The notes below the pieces were generated by a model. The model searched no databases and was not told the DNA's origin. It worked only from the letters and a program-made list of their open reading frames with translations. A DNA stretch of 64,000 bases, from NCBI RefSeq assembly GCF_900094735.1, contig NZ_FMBM01000002.1, positions 1,674,001 through 1,738,000 of the forward strand, given 5' to 3'. This document shows positions 52,527-61,766 of this stretch, in pieces. Positions within the stretch are counted from its first letter, which is position 1. Each line of letters begins with the position of its first letter. The DNA is from Saliniramus fredricksonii. GTDB lineage: Bacteria > Pseudomonadota > Alphaproteobacteria > Rhizobiales > Beijerinckiaceae. The translations under genes were made by a program, and so were the position numbers.

Positions 52527-53633
52527 CTATTGCAGCCCCGCAAGCAAGCGCTCCGCGAGGCCGGTATAGATGCGGCCGAGCACTCCGTCAGGCGCCATCG
52601 CCGTGACCGGCTGGCCGAGATCGGAGGCGCGGCGCAATTCCATGGTGAGCGGCACACCACCGAGGAAGGGCACGCCGAGACGCCCGGCTTCCTGCTCTGC
52701 CCCGCCTTCACCGAAAATCGCGTGATGCGCACCGCAATCCGTGCAGATGAAGTGCGACATGTTCTCAACAACACCCAGAATCGGTACATCCACCTTGCGA
52801 AACATGGTGATGCCACGACGGGCATCGATCAGCGAAAGATCCTGCGGCGTCGAGACGATCACCGCACCCGACAGATCCGTGCCCTGCGCGATGGCGAGTT
52901 GGGCATCCCCTGTGCCGGGCGGCATGTCGATGATCAGGATGTCGAGCCTGCCCCATGCGACCTCCGCCATCATTTGCGTCAGCGCCGACATCACCATCGG
53001 CCCGCGCCAGACCATGGCGGTCTCCTCGTCGACCAGCAGCCCGATCGACATGGCCTTGAGCCCGTAACTCTGCATCGGCAGGAGTTTGCGATCAGTGCCC
53101 ACGCGCGGCTGGCCGCGCAGGCCGAGCAGGGTCGGCAGCGACGGGCCGTAGATATCGGCATCAAGGATGCCCACCTTCAGGCCGAGCGCGCGCAGGCCGA
53201 GCGCCAGATTGACGCTCGTCGTGGATTTGCCGACGCCGCCCTTGCCCGAGGCGACGGCCACGATATGCGTGATCCCGGCCATGGCGACCGGTTTGCGCGA
53301 TGTGCCCGATGCCGGCGCCGCGCCGGGCGTCGTTCCGAGGGCGCCGGTTGGCTTCTGTTGCGGTTCAGACGAAGGTGCCGAACTCTCTGCAGTGAGCGCC
53401 ACCAGCGCTTTCTCGATCCTTGGCAGCGCCTCCAGCGCCGCCTGGGCAGCATCGCGCACGGCTGCGAAGGTCTCGGCCTCGTCCGGCGCGATTGCAATCA
53501 TGGCCGTGACGCGCCCCGCGCTGGCGCTCACCGCCGCGAGGCGGGTGGTGTCGCCGAGCCTGCCGCCATCGGGCAGCGCGATCGCGGCAAGGGCCGCACG
53601 CGCCTCTGCCGTCAATGCCTCATCCTGCGCCAT
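52527..53633 (-). CDS. mrp: Mrp/ApbC-type Fe-S cluster carrier ATPase
   Basis: 368 residues. An N-terminal MIP18/DUF59-like region (about 1-85) and a flexible Pro/Ala-rich linker precede the P-loop ATPase: VASGKGGVGKSTTSVNLALG, ADIYGPSLPTLLGL, IDMPPGTGDAQL. The bridging CxxC is CTDC in MSHFICTDCGAHH. It carries 4Fe-4S clusters between dimer subunits to apo-proteins. It is downstream of, but separated by a strong terminator from, the formate dehydrogenase operon, which needs many Fe-S clusters. Confidence 0.94.
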   Translation of the reverse strand: MAQDEALTAEARAALAAIALPDGGRLGDTTRLAAVSASAGRVTAMIAIAPDEAETFAAVRDAAQAALEALPRIEKALVALTAESSAPSSEPQQKPTGALGTTPGAAPASGTSRKPVAMAGITHIVAVASGKGGVGKSTTSVNLALGLRALGLKVGILDADIYGPSLPTLLGLRGQPRVGTDRKLLPMQSYGLKAMSIGLLVDEETAMVWRGPMVMSALTQMMAEVAWGRLDILIIDMPPGTGDAQLAIAQGTDLSGAVIVSTPQDLSLIDARRGITMFRKVDVPILGVVENMSHFICTDCGAHHAIFGEGGAEQEAGRLGVPFLGGVPLTMELRRASDLGQPVTAMAPDGVLGRIYTGLAERLLAGLQ

Positions 53634-53645
53634 GGAAGAAAAGTC

Positions 53646-53660
53646 TCACACCTGTTGTGA
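53646..53660. promoter_or_regulatory. short inverted repeat upstream of mrp
   Basis: TCACACCTGTTGTGA has 5-bp arms (TCACA/TGTGA) and lies 13 bases before the mrp start. It resembles a CRP-type half-site pair but with a short centre. Function unknown. Confidence 0.25.
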
Positions 53661-53692
53661 CAAAAAACGGCCCGGACACAGCCCGGACCGTC
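53661..53692 (-). terminator. Rho-independent terminator of the formate dehydrogenase operon
   Basis: On the minus strand a 9-bp stem (ACGGTCCGG with CCGGGCCGT, one G-T pair) and a 7-nt loop are followed by a run of six T. It lies about 50 bases beyond the stop of the gamma-subunit gene and is the clearest terminator in the window. Confidence 0.88.
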
Positions 53693-53743
53693 GTCTCAGA
53701 CAGTCGCCCGGCGCCGACACGGATGTGCAGCGCCGAACCGGTC

Positions 53744-54760
53744 TCACTCTGCAGGCTGCGGTGCGCCGCCGCCGGATGACGGAGCCGCCCTGCCTTCGCG
53801 CGCGAGCTTTTCGTCGACCCAGAGCGAATGGTGCTCCTTGGCCCAGTTCACATCGACCTGACCGGAGCCCATGGCGTCGAACGCGCCCTCCATGCCGACC
53901 GAGCCGATATAGATATGGGCAATGATGATCGCCGTCATGATACCCGCCACGATGGCATGAATGACCTGATAGAACTGCCACTGCGCCGAGGTGCCGGCGA
54001 TCTCGGGGAAGAGCAGCATCACGCCGGTAAAGGAAAGCGCCGCACCGCCAATGATCACGGACCAGAAGATGACCTTCTGGCCGGCATTGAACTTCTTTGC
54101 CGGGGGATGAATGCCCTTCGTGAACAGACCGCCACCCTTCTTGATCCATTCGATGTCCGTTTTGTCCGGGATGTTCTGCAACACCCAGGCGATGAAAACG
54201 ACGACCAGAGCCGCCATGAACGGCCAGGCGAGGTAGTTATGCGCGATCTTGCCCCATCCCGAGAGGGTCCCGAAGGCGCTCTCGCCCACGATCGGCAGGA
54301 TGATCGCTCGACCGATCAGCAGGTTCAGGCCCGTCAGGGCCAGAATGATGAAGGTTGCGGCCAGGAGCCAGTGCGCGAAGCGTTCCACCGCGTTGAAGCG
54401 CTGGATCGTACGCCCGGACGGCCCTGAATCGATGCGGATCCTGCCGCGATACATGTAGAAGCCGATCAGCAGCACCAGCATCCCGATAATGGCAGCGACA
54501 TTCACGGTCTTCACCGTGCCGCCATGTGTATCGGCCCAGCCCTTGTTGTCGGGCTTGATCAGATCGCCCGCGCGCGCATCGGGAATGGTGATGCGCCCGG
54601 AGACGGCCTCGCCGGACTGGAGCGCGCGCATGAGCTGCTCCTCCTGCACGGCGCTTTCCGTCGGATTGACCTGCTGCGCCGAGAGCTCCGGCGCAGCGAA
54701 GGTGATGAGCGCGACGACGGCGAACAGCGTGGCGGCGCGTTTGAGCAATGTCTGTACCAC
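53744..54760 (-). CDS. formate dehydrogenase gamma subunit (cytochrome b556)
   Basis: 338 residues. A signal peptide (LFAVVALITFAAPELSA) and a periplasmic N-terminal part (about 25-80) precede four membrane helices. Haem ligands are likely His in RFNAVERFAHWLLAATF and in KIAHNYLAW and QVIHAIVAGIMTAI. The form resembles FdoI/FdnI but with the N-terminal periplasmic extension seen in many alpha- and betaproteobacteria. It anchors the periplasmic alpha-beta enzyme and passes electrons to quinone. Last gene of the FDH operon. Confidence 0.92.
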   Translation of the reverse strand: MVQTLLKRAATLFAVVALITFAAPELSAQQVNPTESAVQEEQLMRALQSGEAVSGRITIPDARAGDLIKPDNKGWADTHGGTVKTVNVAAIIGMLVLLIGFYMYRGRIRIDSGPSGRTIQRFNAVERFAHWLLAATFIILALTGLNLLIGRAIILPIVGESAFGTLSGWGKIAHNYLAWPFMAALVVVFIAWVLQNIPDKTDIEWIKKGGGLFTKGIHPPAKKFNAGQKVIFWSVIIGGAALSFTGVMLLFPEIAGTSAQWQFYQVIHAIVAGIMTAIIIAHIYIGSVGMEGAFDAMGSGQVDVNWAKEHHSLWVDEKLAREGRAAPSSGGGAPQPAE

Positions 54761-54799
54761 GAGATTTCCTCCCCTTTCGATCCGATCGGTTATCCCCGA

Positions 54800-55396
54800 T
54801 CAGACGGAGATCGTTTCGCCGTAGGCCGAACGCCAGCCCCAGGCGCCCGAGCCGTAGCCACGGGTGACCACGCGCTCGCGGTAGATGTCGGCGATGATGT
54901 CGCCGTCACCGGCCAGAAGCGCCTTGGTCGAGCACATTTCCGCACAGAGCGGCAGCTTGCCCTCGGCCAGGCGGTTGGAGCCGTACTTGACGTATTCCGC
55001 CTGGCTCATGTCCGCTTCCGGCCCGCCGGAGCAATAGGTGCACTTGTCCATCTTGCCGCGGGTGCCGAAATTGCCGACGCGCGGATATTGGGGCGCGCCG
55101 AACGGGCAGGCGTAGAAGCAGTAGCCGCAACCGATGCAGGTATCCTTCGAGTGCAGCACCACGGCATCTTCCGTGGTGTAGAAGCAATCGACAGGACAGA
55201 CGGCGGCGCAGGGCGCGTCGTCGCAATGCATGCAGGCCATGGAGACCGAACGCTCGCCCGGCAGGCCGTCATTGATGGTGACGACGCGCCGACGGTTGAT
55301 GCCCCAGGGAACCTCATGCTCGTTCTTGCACGCGGTCACGCAGGCCTGACACTCGATGCAGCGATCGGCGTCGCAGAGGAATTTCATTCTCGCCAT
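54800..55396 (-). CDS. formate dehydrogenase beta subunit (4Fe-4S)
   Basis: 198 residues with four cysteine clusters for 4Fe-4S centres: CIECQACVTACKNEHEV, CMHCDDAPCAAVCPVDC, CIGCGYCFYACPFGAP and CTYCSGG. It is shorter than FdoH (about 300) and lacks a C-terminal membrane helix. GGAGG precedes ATG 55396. It links the catalytic subunit to the cytochrome b; the alpha-subunit gene ends 14 bases upstream. Confidence 0.93.
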   Translation of the reverse strand: MARMKFLCDADRCIECQACVTACKNEHEVPWGINRRRVVTINDGLPGERSVSMACMHCDDAPCAAVCPVDCFYTTEDAVVLHSKDTCIGCGYCFYACPFGAPQYPRVGNFGTRGKMDKCTYCSGGPEADMSQAEYVKYGSNRLAEGKLPLCAEMCSTKALLAGDGDIIADIYRERVVTRGYGSGAWGWRSAYGETISV

Positions 55397-55410
55397 TGTA
55401 TCATCCTCCC

Positions 55411-58368
55411 TCAGGCAGCTTCGATCTGGCAAAGCGTGACCTTGCCCTCATGCATGCCCGTCACGGGGTCATAGCCATAAGTCGTGACGACGTTCACCGA
55501 TTCACCGAGAACGATGGGATCGGTGCCTTCCGGGTAGTTCCCGCGCTGGTCTTCGCCCTGGAACCAGCCGGCGAAGTGGAACGGCATGAAGGCCGTACCC
55601 GACGCGACGCGCTCGGTGACGAGGGCCTTGACCCGCGCGCGATTGCCTTCCGGCCCGTTGACCCAGACCCAGCCGCCATCGGCGATCCCGCGCGACTCGG
55701 CGTCGCGGGTGTTGATCTCGACGAACATGTCCTGCTGCAATTCGGCAAGCCAGGGGTTCGAGCGCGTTTCCTCGCCGCCGCCTTCATATTCCACGAGACG
55801 TCCGGAGGTGAGCACGATCGGGAAGCTCTCGTGCAGTCCGCGATCGACGACCGATTGCTGGATGGTATGGCCGATATTCGGCATACGGAACTGACGGCCA
55901 TCCTCGCGGGTCGGGAAGTCCGCCACGAGATCCGGGCGCGGCGAGTAGATCGGCTCGCGGTGCACCGGGATCGGATCCGGCAGGTTCCAGGCCACGGCGC
56001 GGGCCTTGCCGTTGCCGTAGGGTACGCAGCCATGCTCGATGGCGACGCGCTGGATACCGCCCGAGAGATCAAGCGACCAGCTGACCGCGTCGATCTTCTC
56101 CTCGTCGAATTCACCGATCCGGGAAATCACCGCACGCTCCTGCACGGTCAGATCCTCATCCCAGCCAAGACGCTTGAGCACGCCCATGGTGAATTGCGGA
56201 TAGCCGTCCTCGATCTCGGATTCGGGCGGGAAGCTGCCCTCGGCCAGAAGCGTCTCGCCGTCGCGTTCGAGGCCAAAGCGCGGGCGGAAGGCGCCGCCGC
56301 CATCCTTCACCGGGACATTCGGATTGTAGAGGATATGCGTGCCCGGATGGCGGAACTCCGCAGTCCCCCAGCAGGGCCAGGGCAAGCCGTAGAAATCACC
56401 GCCCACTTCGTCAGCATCGGCGGGCGCGCGCAGGGTGACCAGGTCGAACTTGTCCTGGTTGGCCATATGCGCCTTGAGCCGCTCGGGACTCTGACCCGTA
56501 TAGCCGACCGACCAGCCGCCGCGATTGATCTCGCGCAGGATGGATTCCGGCGTCGGCTCTTGCGAGAACTTGCCCTGCACCATCTCGTATGGCTTGAACA
56601 TCTCCTCGGCGAAGCCGAGTTTTTCCGCGAGACGATACATCACCGCGTAGTCGTTGTCGGATTCGAAGATCGGATCGACGATCTTCTCGCCCCACTGCAC
56701 CGAACGGTTCGAGGCCGTGCGGCTGCCGGAGCACTCGAACTGGGTGCATACGGGCAGCAGGTAGGTGTTGTCCGTGCGCTCGTGGAGAGCCGCGAAGGTG
56801 GTGGGATGCGGATCGGCGACGACCAGCAGGTCGAGCGCGTTCATGCCCTCGCGGGCATCCGCCATGCGCGGCACCGTGTTGCCACCATGACCGAAGACGA
56901 TCATCGCCTTGATGTTGTCTCGCTGATCGACCTCTTCCGCATCAATCGTGGTGGCGTCGAACCAGCGGGTGGAAGGGATGCCCGGCACGTTCATGTTCTG
57001 CTCGGGCGAGCGCGGATCGCGACCGCCCTTGGCCGGCACGGCATCGAAACGGTCCACGAAATACTCGTACGGCACGTCCCAGACACGCGACCAATGGCGC
57101 CAGGCCCCTTCCGCGAGGCCGTAATAGCAGGGCAGGTTACCGATATCGAGGCCGAAATCGGTCGCGCCCTGCACGTTGCAGTGGCCACGGAAGATGTTCG
57201 CGCCCGTGCCCATGGCGCCGACATTGCCGGTGGCCAGAAGCAGGTTGCAATAGGCGCGCACGTTGGCGGTACCGACCGTGTGCTGCGTGCCGCCCATGCA
57301 CCAGATGAAGGTGGAGGGACGTTCCTTGGCGAACTTCTCCGCCACGCGGCGCAGCTGCGCTTCCGGAACGCCGGTGACGCGCTCGACCTCGTCAGGCGTC
57401 CACTTGGCGACTTCCTCGCGGATCTGATCCATGCCCCAGACGCGCTGGGCGATGAATTCCTGGTCCTCCCAGCCGTTCTCGAAGATATGCCACATGATGC
57501 CCCAGATCACCGGGATGTCGGTGCCGGGACGAATACGCACGAAATCGGTGGCGTGGGCGGCGGTGCGGGTGAAGCGCGGATCGAACACGATCACGTTGGC
57601 GCGCTGCTCTTCCTTGCCGGTGAGAATGTGCTGCATCGACACCGGGTGGGCTTCCGCAGCATTCGACCCCATGAAGATGATGGTCTTGGAATTGCGGATG
57701 TCGTTGTAGCTGTTCGTCATGGCGCCGTAGCCCCAGGTATTCGCGACACCCGCCACCGTGGTGGAGTGGCAGATGCGGGCCTGGTGATCGACGTTGTTGG
57801 TGCCCCAGAAGGCGGCAAACTTGCGGAACAGGTAGGCGCCTTCGTTGGAGAATTTGGCCGAGCCGAGAAGGTAGGCCGCGTCAGCGCCGCTGCGCTCGCG
57901 GATCTCGAGCATCTTGTCGCCGATTTCGTCGATCGCCTGATCCCAGCTGATGCGCTGCCACTGGCCGCCAACCTTCTTCATCGGATATTTCAGGCGGCGA
58001 TCACCATGGACCAGCTCGCGCACAGACGCGCCCTTGGCGCAATGGGTGCCACGGTTGATCGGGCTGTCCCAGGCAGGCTCCTGACCGACCCAGACGCCGT
58101 CCTGCACTTCGCCGATGACCGTACAGCCGACCGAGCAATGCGTGCAGATGTTCTTGCGCAGCTCGATGGGACGGCTGTGATCCGTCGGGCCGGCTTCAGC
58201 CTGCCGGGTCATGCCGGCCTTGATCGTGCCGAGAGCGGCGAGGCCGCCGACTGCGAGACCGGAATTGCGCAGGAAACTGCGACGGTCGATCGTCTTGGTG
58301 GCGATCCCGGCCGCCATTGAAGCGAGACGCCCGCGCGCGGCCTCACCTTGCTTGCGTTTGACGAGCAT
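55411..58368 (-). CDS. formate dehydrogenase alpha subunit, Mo/W-bis-MGD, Cys type
   Basis: 985 residues. A TAT signal (DRRSFLRNSGLAVGGLAALG, Arg29-Arg30) directs export to the periplasm. The proximal 4Fe-4S site is C-x2-C-x3-C at 75, 78 and 82 plus Cys110. The active-site residue is Cys200 in RICHSTTVAGVANTWGYGAM, encoded TGC, where E. coli FdnG has selenocysteine. His201 and the following region match FDH. It oxidises formate to CO2 with a molybdenum or tungsten cofactor; the nearby tungstate importer makes tungsten a real option. The upstream small TAT gene ends three bases before it. Confidence 0.95.
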   Translation of the reverse strand: MLVKRKQGEAARGRLASMAAGIATKTIDRRSFLRNSGLAVGGLAALGTIKAGMTRQAEAGPTDHSRPIELRKNICTHCSVGCTVIGEVQDGVWVGQEPAWDSPINRGTHCAKGASVRELVHGDRRLKYPMKKVGGQWQRISWDQAIDEIGDKMLEIRERSGADAAYLLGSAKFSNEGAYLFRKFAAFWGTNNVDHQARICHSTTVAGVANTWGYGAMTNSYNDIRNSKTIIFMGSNAAEAHPVSMQHILTGKEEQRANVIVFDPRFTRTAAHATDFVRIRPGTDIPVIWGIMWHIFENGWEDQEFIAQRVWGMDQIREEVAKWTPDEVERVTGVPEAQLRRVAEKFAKERPSTFIWCMGGTQHTVGTANVRAYCNLLLATGNVGAMGTGANIFRGHCNVQGATDFGLDIGNLPCYYGLAEGAWRHWSRVWDVPYEYFVDRFDAVPAKGGRDPRSPEQNMNVPGIPSTRWFDATTIDAEEVDQRDNIKAMIVFGHGGNTVPRMADAREGMNALDLLVVADPHPTTFAALHERTDNTYLLPVCTQFECSGSRTASNRSVQWGEKIVDPIFESDNDYAVMYRLAEKLGFAEEMFKPYEMVQGKFSQEPTPESILREINRGGWSVGYTGQSPERLKAHMANQDKFDLVTLRAPADADEVGGDFYGLPWPCWGTAEFRHPGTHILYNPNVPVKDGGGAFRPRFGLERDGETLLAEGSFPPESEIEDGYPQFTMGVLKRLGWDEDLTVQERAVISRIGEFDEEKIDAVSWSLDLSGGIQRVAIEHGCVPYGNGKARAVAWNLPDPIPVHREPIYSPRPDLVADFPTREDGRQFRMPNIGHTIQQSVVDRGLHESFPIVLTSGRLVEYEGGGEETRSNPWLAELQQDMFVEINTRDAESRGIADGGWVWVNGPEGNRARVKALVTERVASGTAFMPFHFAGWFQGEDQRGNYPEGTDPIVLGESVNVVTTYGYDPVTGMHEGKVTLCQIEAA

Positions 58369-58371
58369 CGG

Positions 58372-58593
58372 TCACTCTCCCGTGTAGTAGCGATTGGTGC
58401 GGTAGAAGGCCTGCACGTGCTCCGTTTCCTGGTAGCGTGCGCGCTTGCGTTCATCCGTCGATTGCTGTGCTGCCACGGGGACCGCACCCCCGACGCTCAT
58501 CGCTGCGGCGGCGCCGGCGCCGGCCACGGCTCCGAAGAAGCCGCGACGACCGATGCCGGTCTTCTTGCGCGTATCCTGATCATTCACACTCAT
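58372..58593 (-). CDS. formate-dehydrogenase-region small TAT protein
   Basis: 73 residues with a TAT signal (GRRGFFGAVAGAGAAAAM) and a short C-terminal part (HVQAFYRTNRYYTGE) typical of the small proteins encoded directly before FDH alpha subunits (TIGR02811-type). GGGAGGATGG lies just upstream of ATG 58593. Its role is unknown; it may escort or mark the exported enzyme. Confidence 0.85.
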   Translation of the reverse strand: MSVNDQDTRKKTGIGRRGFFGAVAGAGAAAAMSVGGAVPVAAQQSTDERKRARYQETEHVQAFYRTNRYYTGE

Positions 58594-58647
58594 GACCATC
58601 CTCCCGAACGCGATGGGCCAAGCCGCACCGCTGATTTCCAACTGCCA

Positions 58648-59226
58648 TTACCCTCGCGACCCGGACGCGCTCGCCAGAGCGAAGGCGCGAGCCTCGATAT
58701 CCATGAACTGCCGCCCGATCTCCGCGACGGGGCGATAGAAGTCGGCGCTGGGGGCAATCGCCAGATCATCGAAGAACTGTGCCGCCCAGGGACCGATATG
58801 CTTGTCGAAGAAGCGCGCCTGGTTGCCGGCGATCTCGCCGCGCGCCAGCTGCGCCATCACCTCGAGAATGAAGGCGATGTGATCCTCGGGCTCGTAGCGC
58901 CCCGGCGCGCGCTCGACACCCATGACCCGCAGATCCGCGCGCAGCTCGGCAAGCGGGCGCTCGTTGAGGAAGCCCGTGAGATAGAAAGAGGCGTAGGGCA
59001 GGAGCTCACCGCGCCCGACCCCGACGAAAAGCTCGAAATGCTCGTTCGCAACAGCCTCGGGCGAAACCTGAGCTGCCTTGCGCGCCAGTGCCCCGTAGGC
59101 CTGGCCGAAGGCGGTCTCGTCGCCGGCCATGGTCGCGATCTGCCCAAGCAATTCACCGTTCGGCGCCTCGCTCAAAAGGCGGGCCAGAAATCCGTAATGC
59201 TGGGCGCGCAGCTGCTCTTCGCTCAT
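58648..59226 (-). CDS. TorD-family chaperone for formate dehydrogenase
   Basis: 192 residues, all-helical. Typical TorD/DmsD parts are YGFLARLLSEAPNGELLGQI, the EHFELFVGVGRGELLPYASFY stretch and EPEDHIAFILEVMAQL. Such proteins bind the TAT signal of molybdoenzymes and hold the apo-enzyme for cofactor insertion. GGAGG lies six bases before ATG 59226. It is 54 bases upstream of the small TAT gene. Confidence 0.88.
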   Translation of the reverse strand: MSEEQLRAQHYGFLARLLSEAPNGELLGQIATMAGDETAFGQAYGALARKAAQVSPEAVANEHFELFVGVGRGELLPYASFYLTGFLNERPLAELRADLRVMGVERAPGRYEPEDHIAFILEVMAQLARGEIAGNQARFFDKHIGPWAAQFFDDLAIAPSADFYRPVAEIGRQFMDIEARAFALASASGSRG

Positions 59227-59474
59227 GAGCGAGCCTCCATGGGCACGCTGCGAGAGCAGGCATTGCCGCAGCGCGGCATCGGGTTGGTCACGTTCTCGTT
59301 CATCTTTTGCTTGTGTGCCGGACCTGATCACGAACCTGATCCGACTCCTCCATGTCGAAACGCTACCATGGAGTTTTTCTAAAGTGAATACACATATGTG
59401 GTTTGCGGTGCAGCAAAATCGCAGATCAGTATCGCAGGGTAAGACGGCTCAAAGCTTTGAAAATGATTGCGAAT
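59227..59474. promoter_or_regulatory. intergenic region upstream of torD-FDH
   Basis: About 250 bases between the DUF3306 gene and torD, less GC-rich than its surroundings and so likely to contain the promoter of the torD-FDH operon. It holds two short perfect palindromes, CACATATGTG (59391-59400) and TCAAAGCTTTGA (59449-59460). No FNR-type TTGA-N6-TCAA site is seen. Confidence 0.4.
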
Positions 59475-60248
59475 TCATGACGGGAGGGCGCCGCCGTGAC
59501 GCCGATGCCGGATGCGCCCCGAATCTGCGGAGCGTGACACGGAGTCGCTGTCGGCGCGGGTCGCGGGCGAAGATTGCGGACCATCCGGGTATCCTGAAGC
59601 ACCCTCATGACAAAACCCATGATTGCCTTCAGCGTCCTGAAATTGCGAGCCGGTCGACTCCGCCACACGATCGGCTGGATCATCTTCTGGTTGCCCCTCC
59701 GGATCGCGTGGCTGCGCTTCAGCCACCCCGCCCGTCGGTGCCGGAGCCTGATCCGGCGCTTCCGCGAGCGTGGCCGTTTCATCCGAAACCGGCTTCGGGA
59801 GCAGTTTTTCGAGCATTTTCGCCACGCTTTCGCCCGCGATCTGCCCACCATGACCCGGCACGCCGCCGGGCACATTCCAGTCCCAGGCATAGTCGACGGC
59901 ATAATCGACATGGTTGCGGATGGCCGGATCGAGCAGCCACATCTTGCGCAGGGCCGCGTTTTTCAACGCCCCCGGCACGCCCTTGCGCAGGAACTGGCGC
60001 AGATCCGTCTGCGTCGTGATCGAGTCGAGCGACGGGAGTGCGGCAAGTTCCTGCTCGCTGAGCATCTCCGCTTGCTGCGGCGCGGCAGAAATATCCTGCG
60101 CATCATCCTGCGGCTGATTGCCGCACTCGCTTGTTTCCGGCGCTGCCTCGGCGGGATCAGCCGAGTCGGCGGCCTTGCGTTGCGCCTCCTGCTTCTCCTT
60201 TTCGGAAAGCTTGCGTTGCGACCAGCGGCCGAGGAAACCGCCACTCAT
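59475..60248 (-). CDS. DUF3306-type protein of the formate dehydrogenase cluster
   Basis: 257 residues. The N-terminus GGFLGRWSQRKLSEKEKQ is the DUF3306 hallmark. The core ELAALPSLDSITTQTDLRQF then FLRKGVPGALKNAALRKMW and HVDYAVDYAWDWNVPGG forms the conserved helical part; the rest is acidic, Pro/Ala-rich and probably disordered, with a His/Arg-rich end. Function unknown. It overlaps the DUF3305 gene by four bases (ATGA). Confidence 0.82.
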   Translation of the reverse strand: MSGGFLGRWSQRKLSEKEKQEAQRKAADSADPAEAAPETSECGNQPQDDAQDISAAPQQAEMLSEQELAALPSLDSITTQTDLRQFLRKGVPGALKNAALRKMWLLDPAIRNHVDYAVDYAWDWNVPGGVPGHGGQIAGESVAKMLEKLLPKPVSDETATLAEAPDQAPAPTGGVAEAQPRDPEGQPEDDPADRVAESTGSQFQDAEGNHGFCHEGASGYPDGPQSSPATRADSDSVSRSADSGRIRHRRHGGALPS

Positions 60249-60763
60249 TTGCGCACCCATTTGTCTTGCGGCTGCAGGATTCGCGGCGCGCGCGGATCCT
60301 TCTCGACATCCACGGGCTTGCGCTTGCGCTTCTTGAACGGGATGTCGACATGGTGGCGCGCGATGAAATCTTCCAGTTTCATGCGCAGCACATCCGGCAT
60401 GCCGACGACCTCGACCACGACGCCGGTATCGAGGGCGAGCCCTTCGCCTTCATAGGGGTCGACGGTGACCAGCCGGATATCCGCCTTGCGCGCATCCTCG
60501 ACTTCCGGAATCACCACCCAGACGCCCGGGCGGCGGCTCATCAGATTGTCCTGATAATGGCTGGTATCACCGGTATGCAGGATCAGGTCATGCGTGCCGA
60601 GATACCAGGTCTCGATCCCGTTCTCGTCGCTGAGCAGCGTATGCGGCGCGGCATCGGGGACCGACGGCAGCACCGCATAGGGCCGAACCTGGCGCCCGGC
60701 CCATTTGGTCACCGGCGGGCGCGATTGCGCCACGACACCGAATTTGAGCACTTCCCTGGCCAT
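60245..60763 (-). CDS. DUF3305-type protein
   Basis: 172 residues of a beta-rich domain: GVVAQSRPPVTKWAGRQVRP, ETWYLGTHDLILHTGDTSHY, SRRPGVWVVIPEVE. The C-terminus is basic (PFKKRKRKPVDVEKDPRAP) with MKLEDFIARHHVDIPF. DUF3305 and DUF3306 are usually found next to each other and to periplasmic formate dehydrogenases; function unknown, a maturation role is inferred. The next gene upstream ends ten bases away. Confidence 0.82.
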   Translation of the reverse strand: MAREVLKFGVVAQSRPPVTKWAGRQVRPYAVLPSVPDAAPHTLLSDENGIETWYLGTHDLILHTGDTSHYQDNLMSRRPGVWVVIPEVEDARKADIRLVTVDPYEGEGLALDTGVVVEVVGMPDVLRMKLEDFIARHHVDIPFKKRKRKPVDVEKDPRAPRILQPQDKWVRK

Positions 60764-60773
60764 CTGGTCATCC

Positions 60774-61766
60774 CTAATGCGTCGTCGCCAGCGCGACGAG
60801 CGGCAGTCCCATGATGAGATTCTGCGGCTTCATCCGTATGGTCTTGTCATCGCCCATCCCGAGTATCAGCCAGACGGGTGCGCCGCGCACATCCTCGATC
60901 ACGACCTGCGCATCATCGAATTCAAGCCGGAACAGGCCGATCAGCGCCCCGGCGGGCTCCTCACCGCGCCACAAGGCATCGCCGATCTTCACGCCGATCT
61001 GGTCGAGCCCGACATACCAGCGCAGATCAACATCCTCGACGCTGGTCAGGGGCGTGATGCGCACGCGCGTGCCCATCAAATGCGTGACGAAGGCACAAAG
61101 CGCCCGGGCCAGCCCCTCACGGGCCTGAGACGAGGCGCCGAAGGGCAGCGCCATCGTATGCGCATCCGAGCGGCTCCAATAGGTCCAGGCATTTTCTTCA
61201 ACCAGAACATCAAGATCATCGGCGCCGCCGGCAAACATCGCATTGAGGGGCGAGAGCTGCTTTTCGGCCTCCATCTCCGCCACGAGTTCGTCATCGGCGA
61301 GGATCAGCGCCCCGTCCGAGACATGCCCGCGCTGGGCACGAAACAGCATCTCGGCCGCCCGCAACGTCCAGACATCCTCGCAACCCTCGAGCGCGTTGCG
61401 CAGGATCAGCTGCACGAGCTGATCGTAGAACACCACCGGCAGCCGCAGCCCCTCGCGGATGATCGCGAGATAACCCTCCTCGATGGTGCCGGCCTCCAGC
61501 AGACGATCGCGCAGGGCGATCAGGAATCGCCAGTTCTCATGCGCATCCGGATCGGCCATGGCGGTGATATCCGCCTCGCTGACGCGATCGCGCGGCGCGC
61601 GCATCAGCCGCGCATGCAGCGCCCGCTCGGCCTCGCAGGCCTCCTCTGGCGGCAGCACTTCCGGGCGGGCGAGCCATGCGAGCAGCAATTCATCGGTGAC
61701 GATCATCCGGCCCTGCGCATCGAGGCGGGTAAGCTGGTGGCCGCTCGCGACCCAGAATTCCCTCAT
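60774..61766 (-). CDS. DUF6352-like protein
   Basis: 330 residues opening REFWVASGHQLTRLDAQGRM. It is mostly helical, with HENWRFLIALRDRLLEAG, LPVVFYDQLVQLILRNAL and DVWTLRAAEMLFRAQ, and a beta-rich C-terminal part (DLRWYVGLDQIGVKIGDALW). I assign it to DUF6352 from memory of the same gene cluster in other alphaproteobacteria. It overlaps the upstream gene by four bases. No catalytic motif is recognised. Confidence 0.7.
   Translation of the reverse strand: MREFWVASGHQLTRLDAQGRMIVTDELLLAWLARPEVLPPEEACEAERALHARLMRAPRDRVSEADITAMADPDAHENWRFLIALRDRLLEAGTIEEGYLAIIREGLRLPVVFYDQLVQLILRNALEGCEDVWTLRAAEMLFRAQRGHVSDGALILADDELVAEMEAEKQLSPLNAMFAGGADDLDVLVEENAWTYWSRSDAHTMALPFGASSQAREGLARALCAFVTHLMGTRVRITPLTSVEDVDLRWYVGLDQIGVKIGDALWRGEEPAGALIGLFRLEFDDAQVVIEDVRGAPVWLILGMGDDKTIRMKPQNLIMGLPLVALATTH

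Noticed and set aside
55396-58320. A 974-codon frame antisense to the formate dehydrogenase alpha gene
   Set aside because: The sense product has a TAT signal, Fe-S cysteines and active-site Cys; the antisense has no domain.
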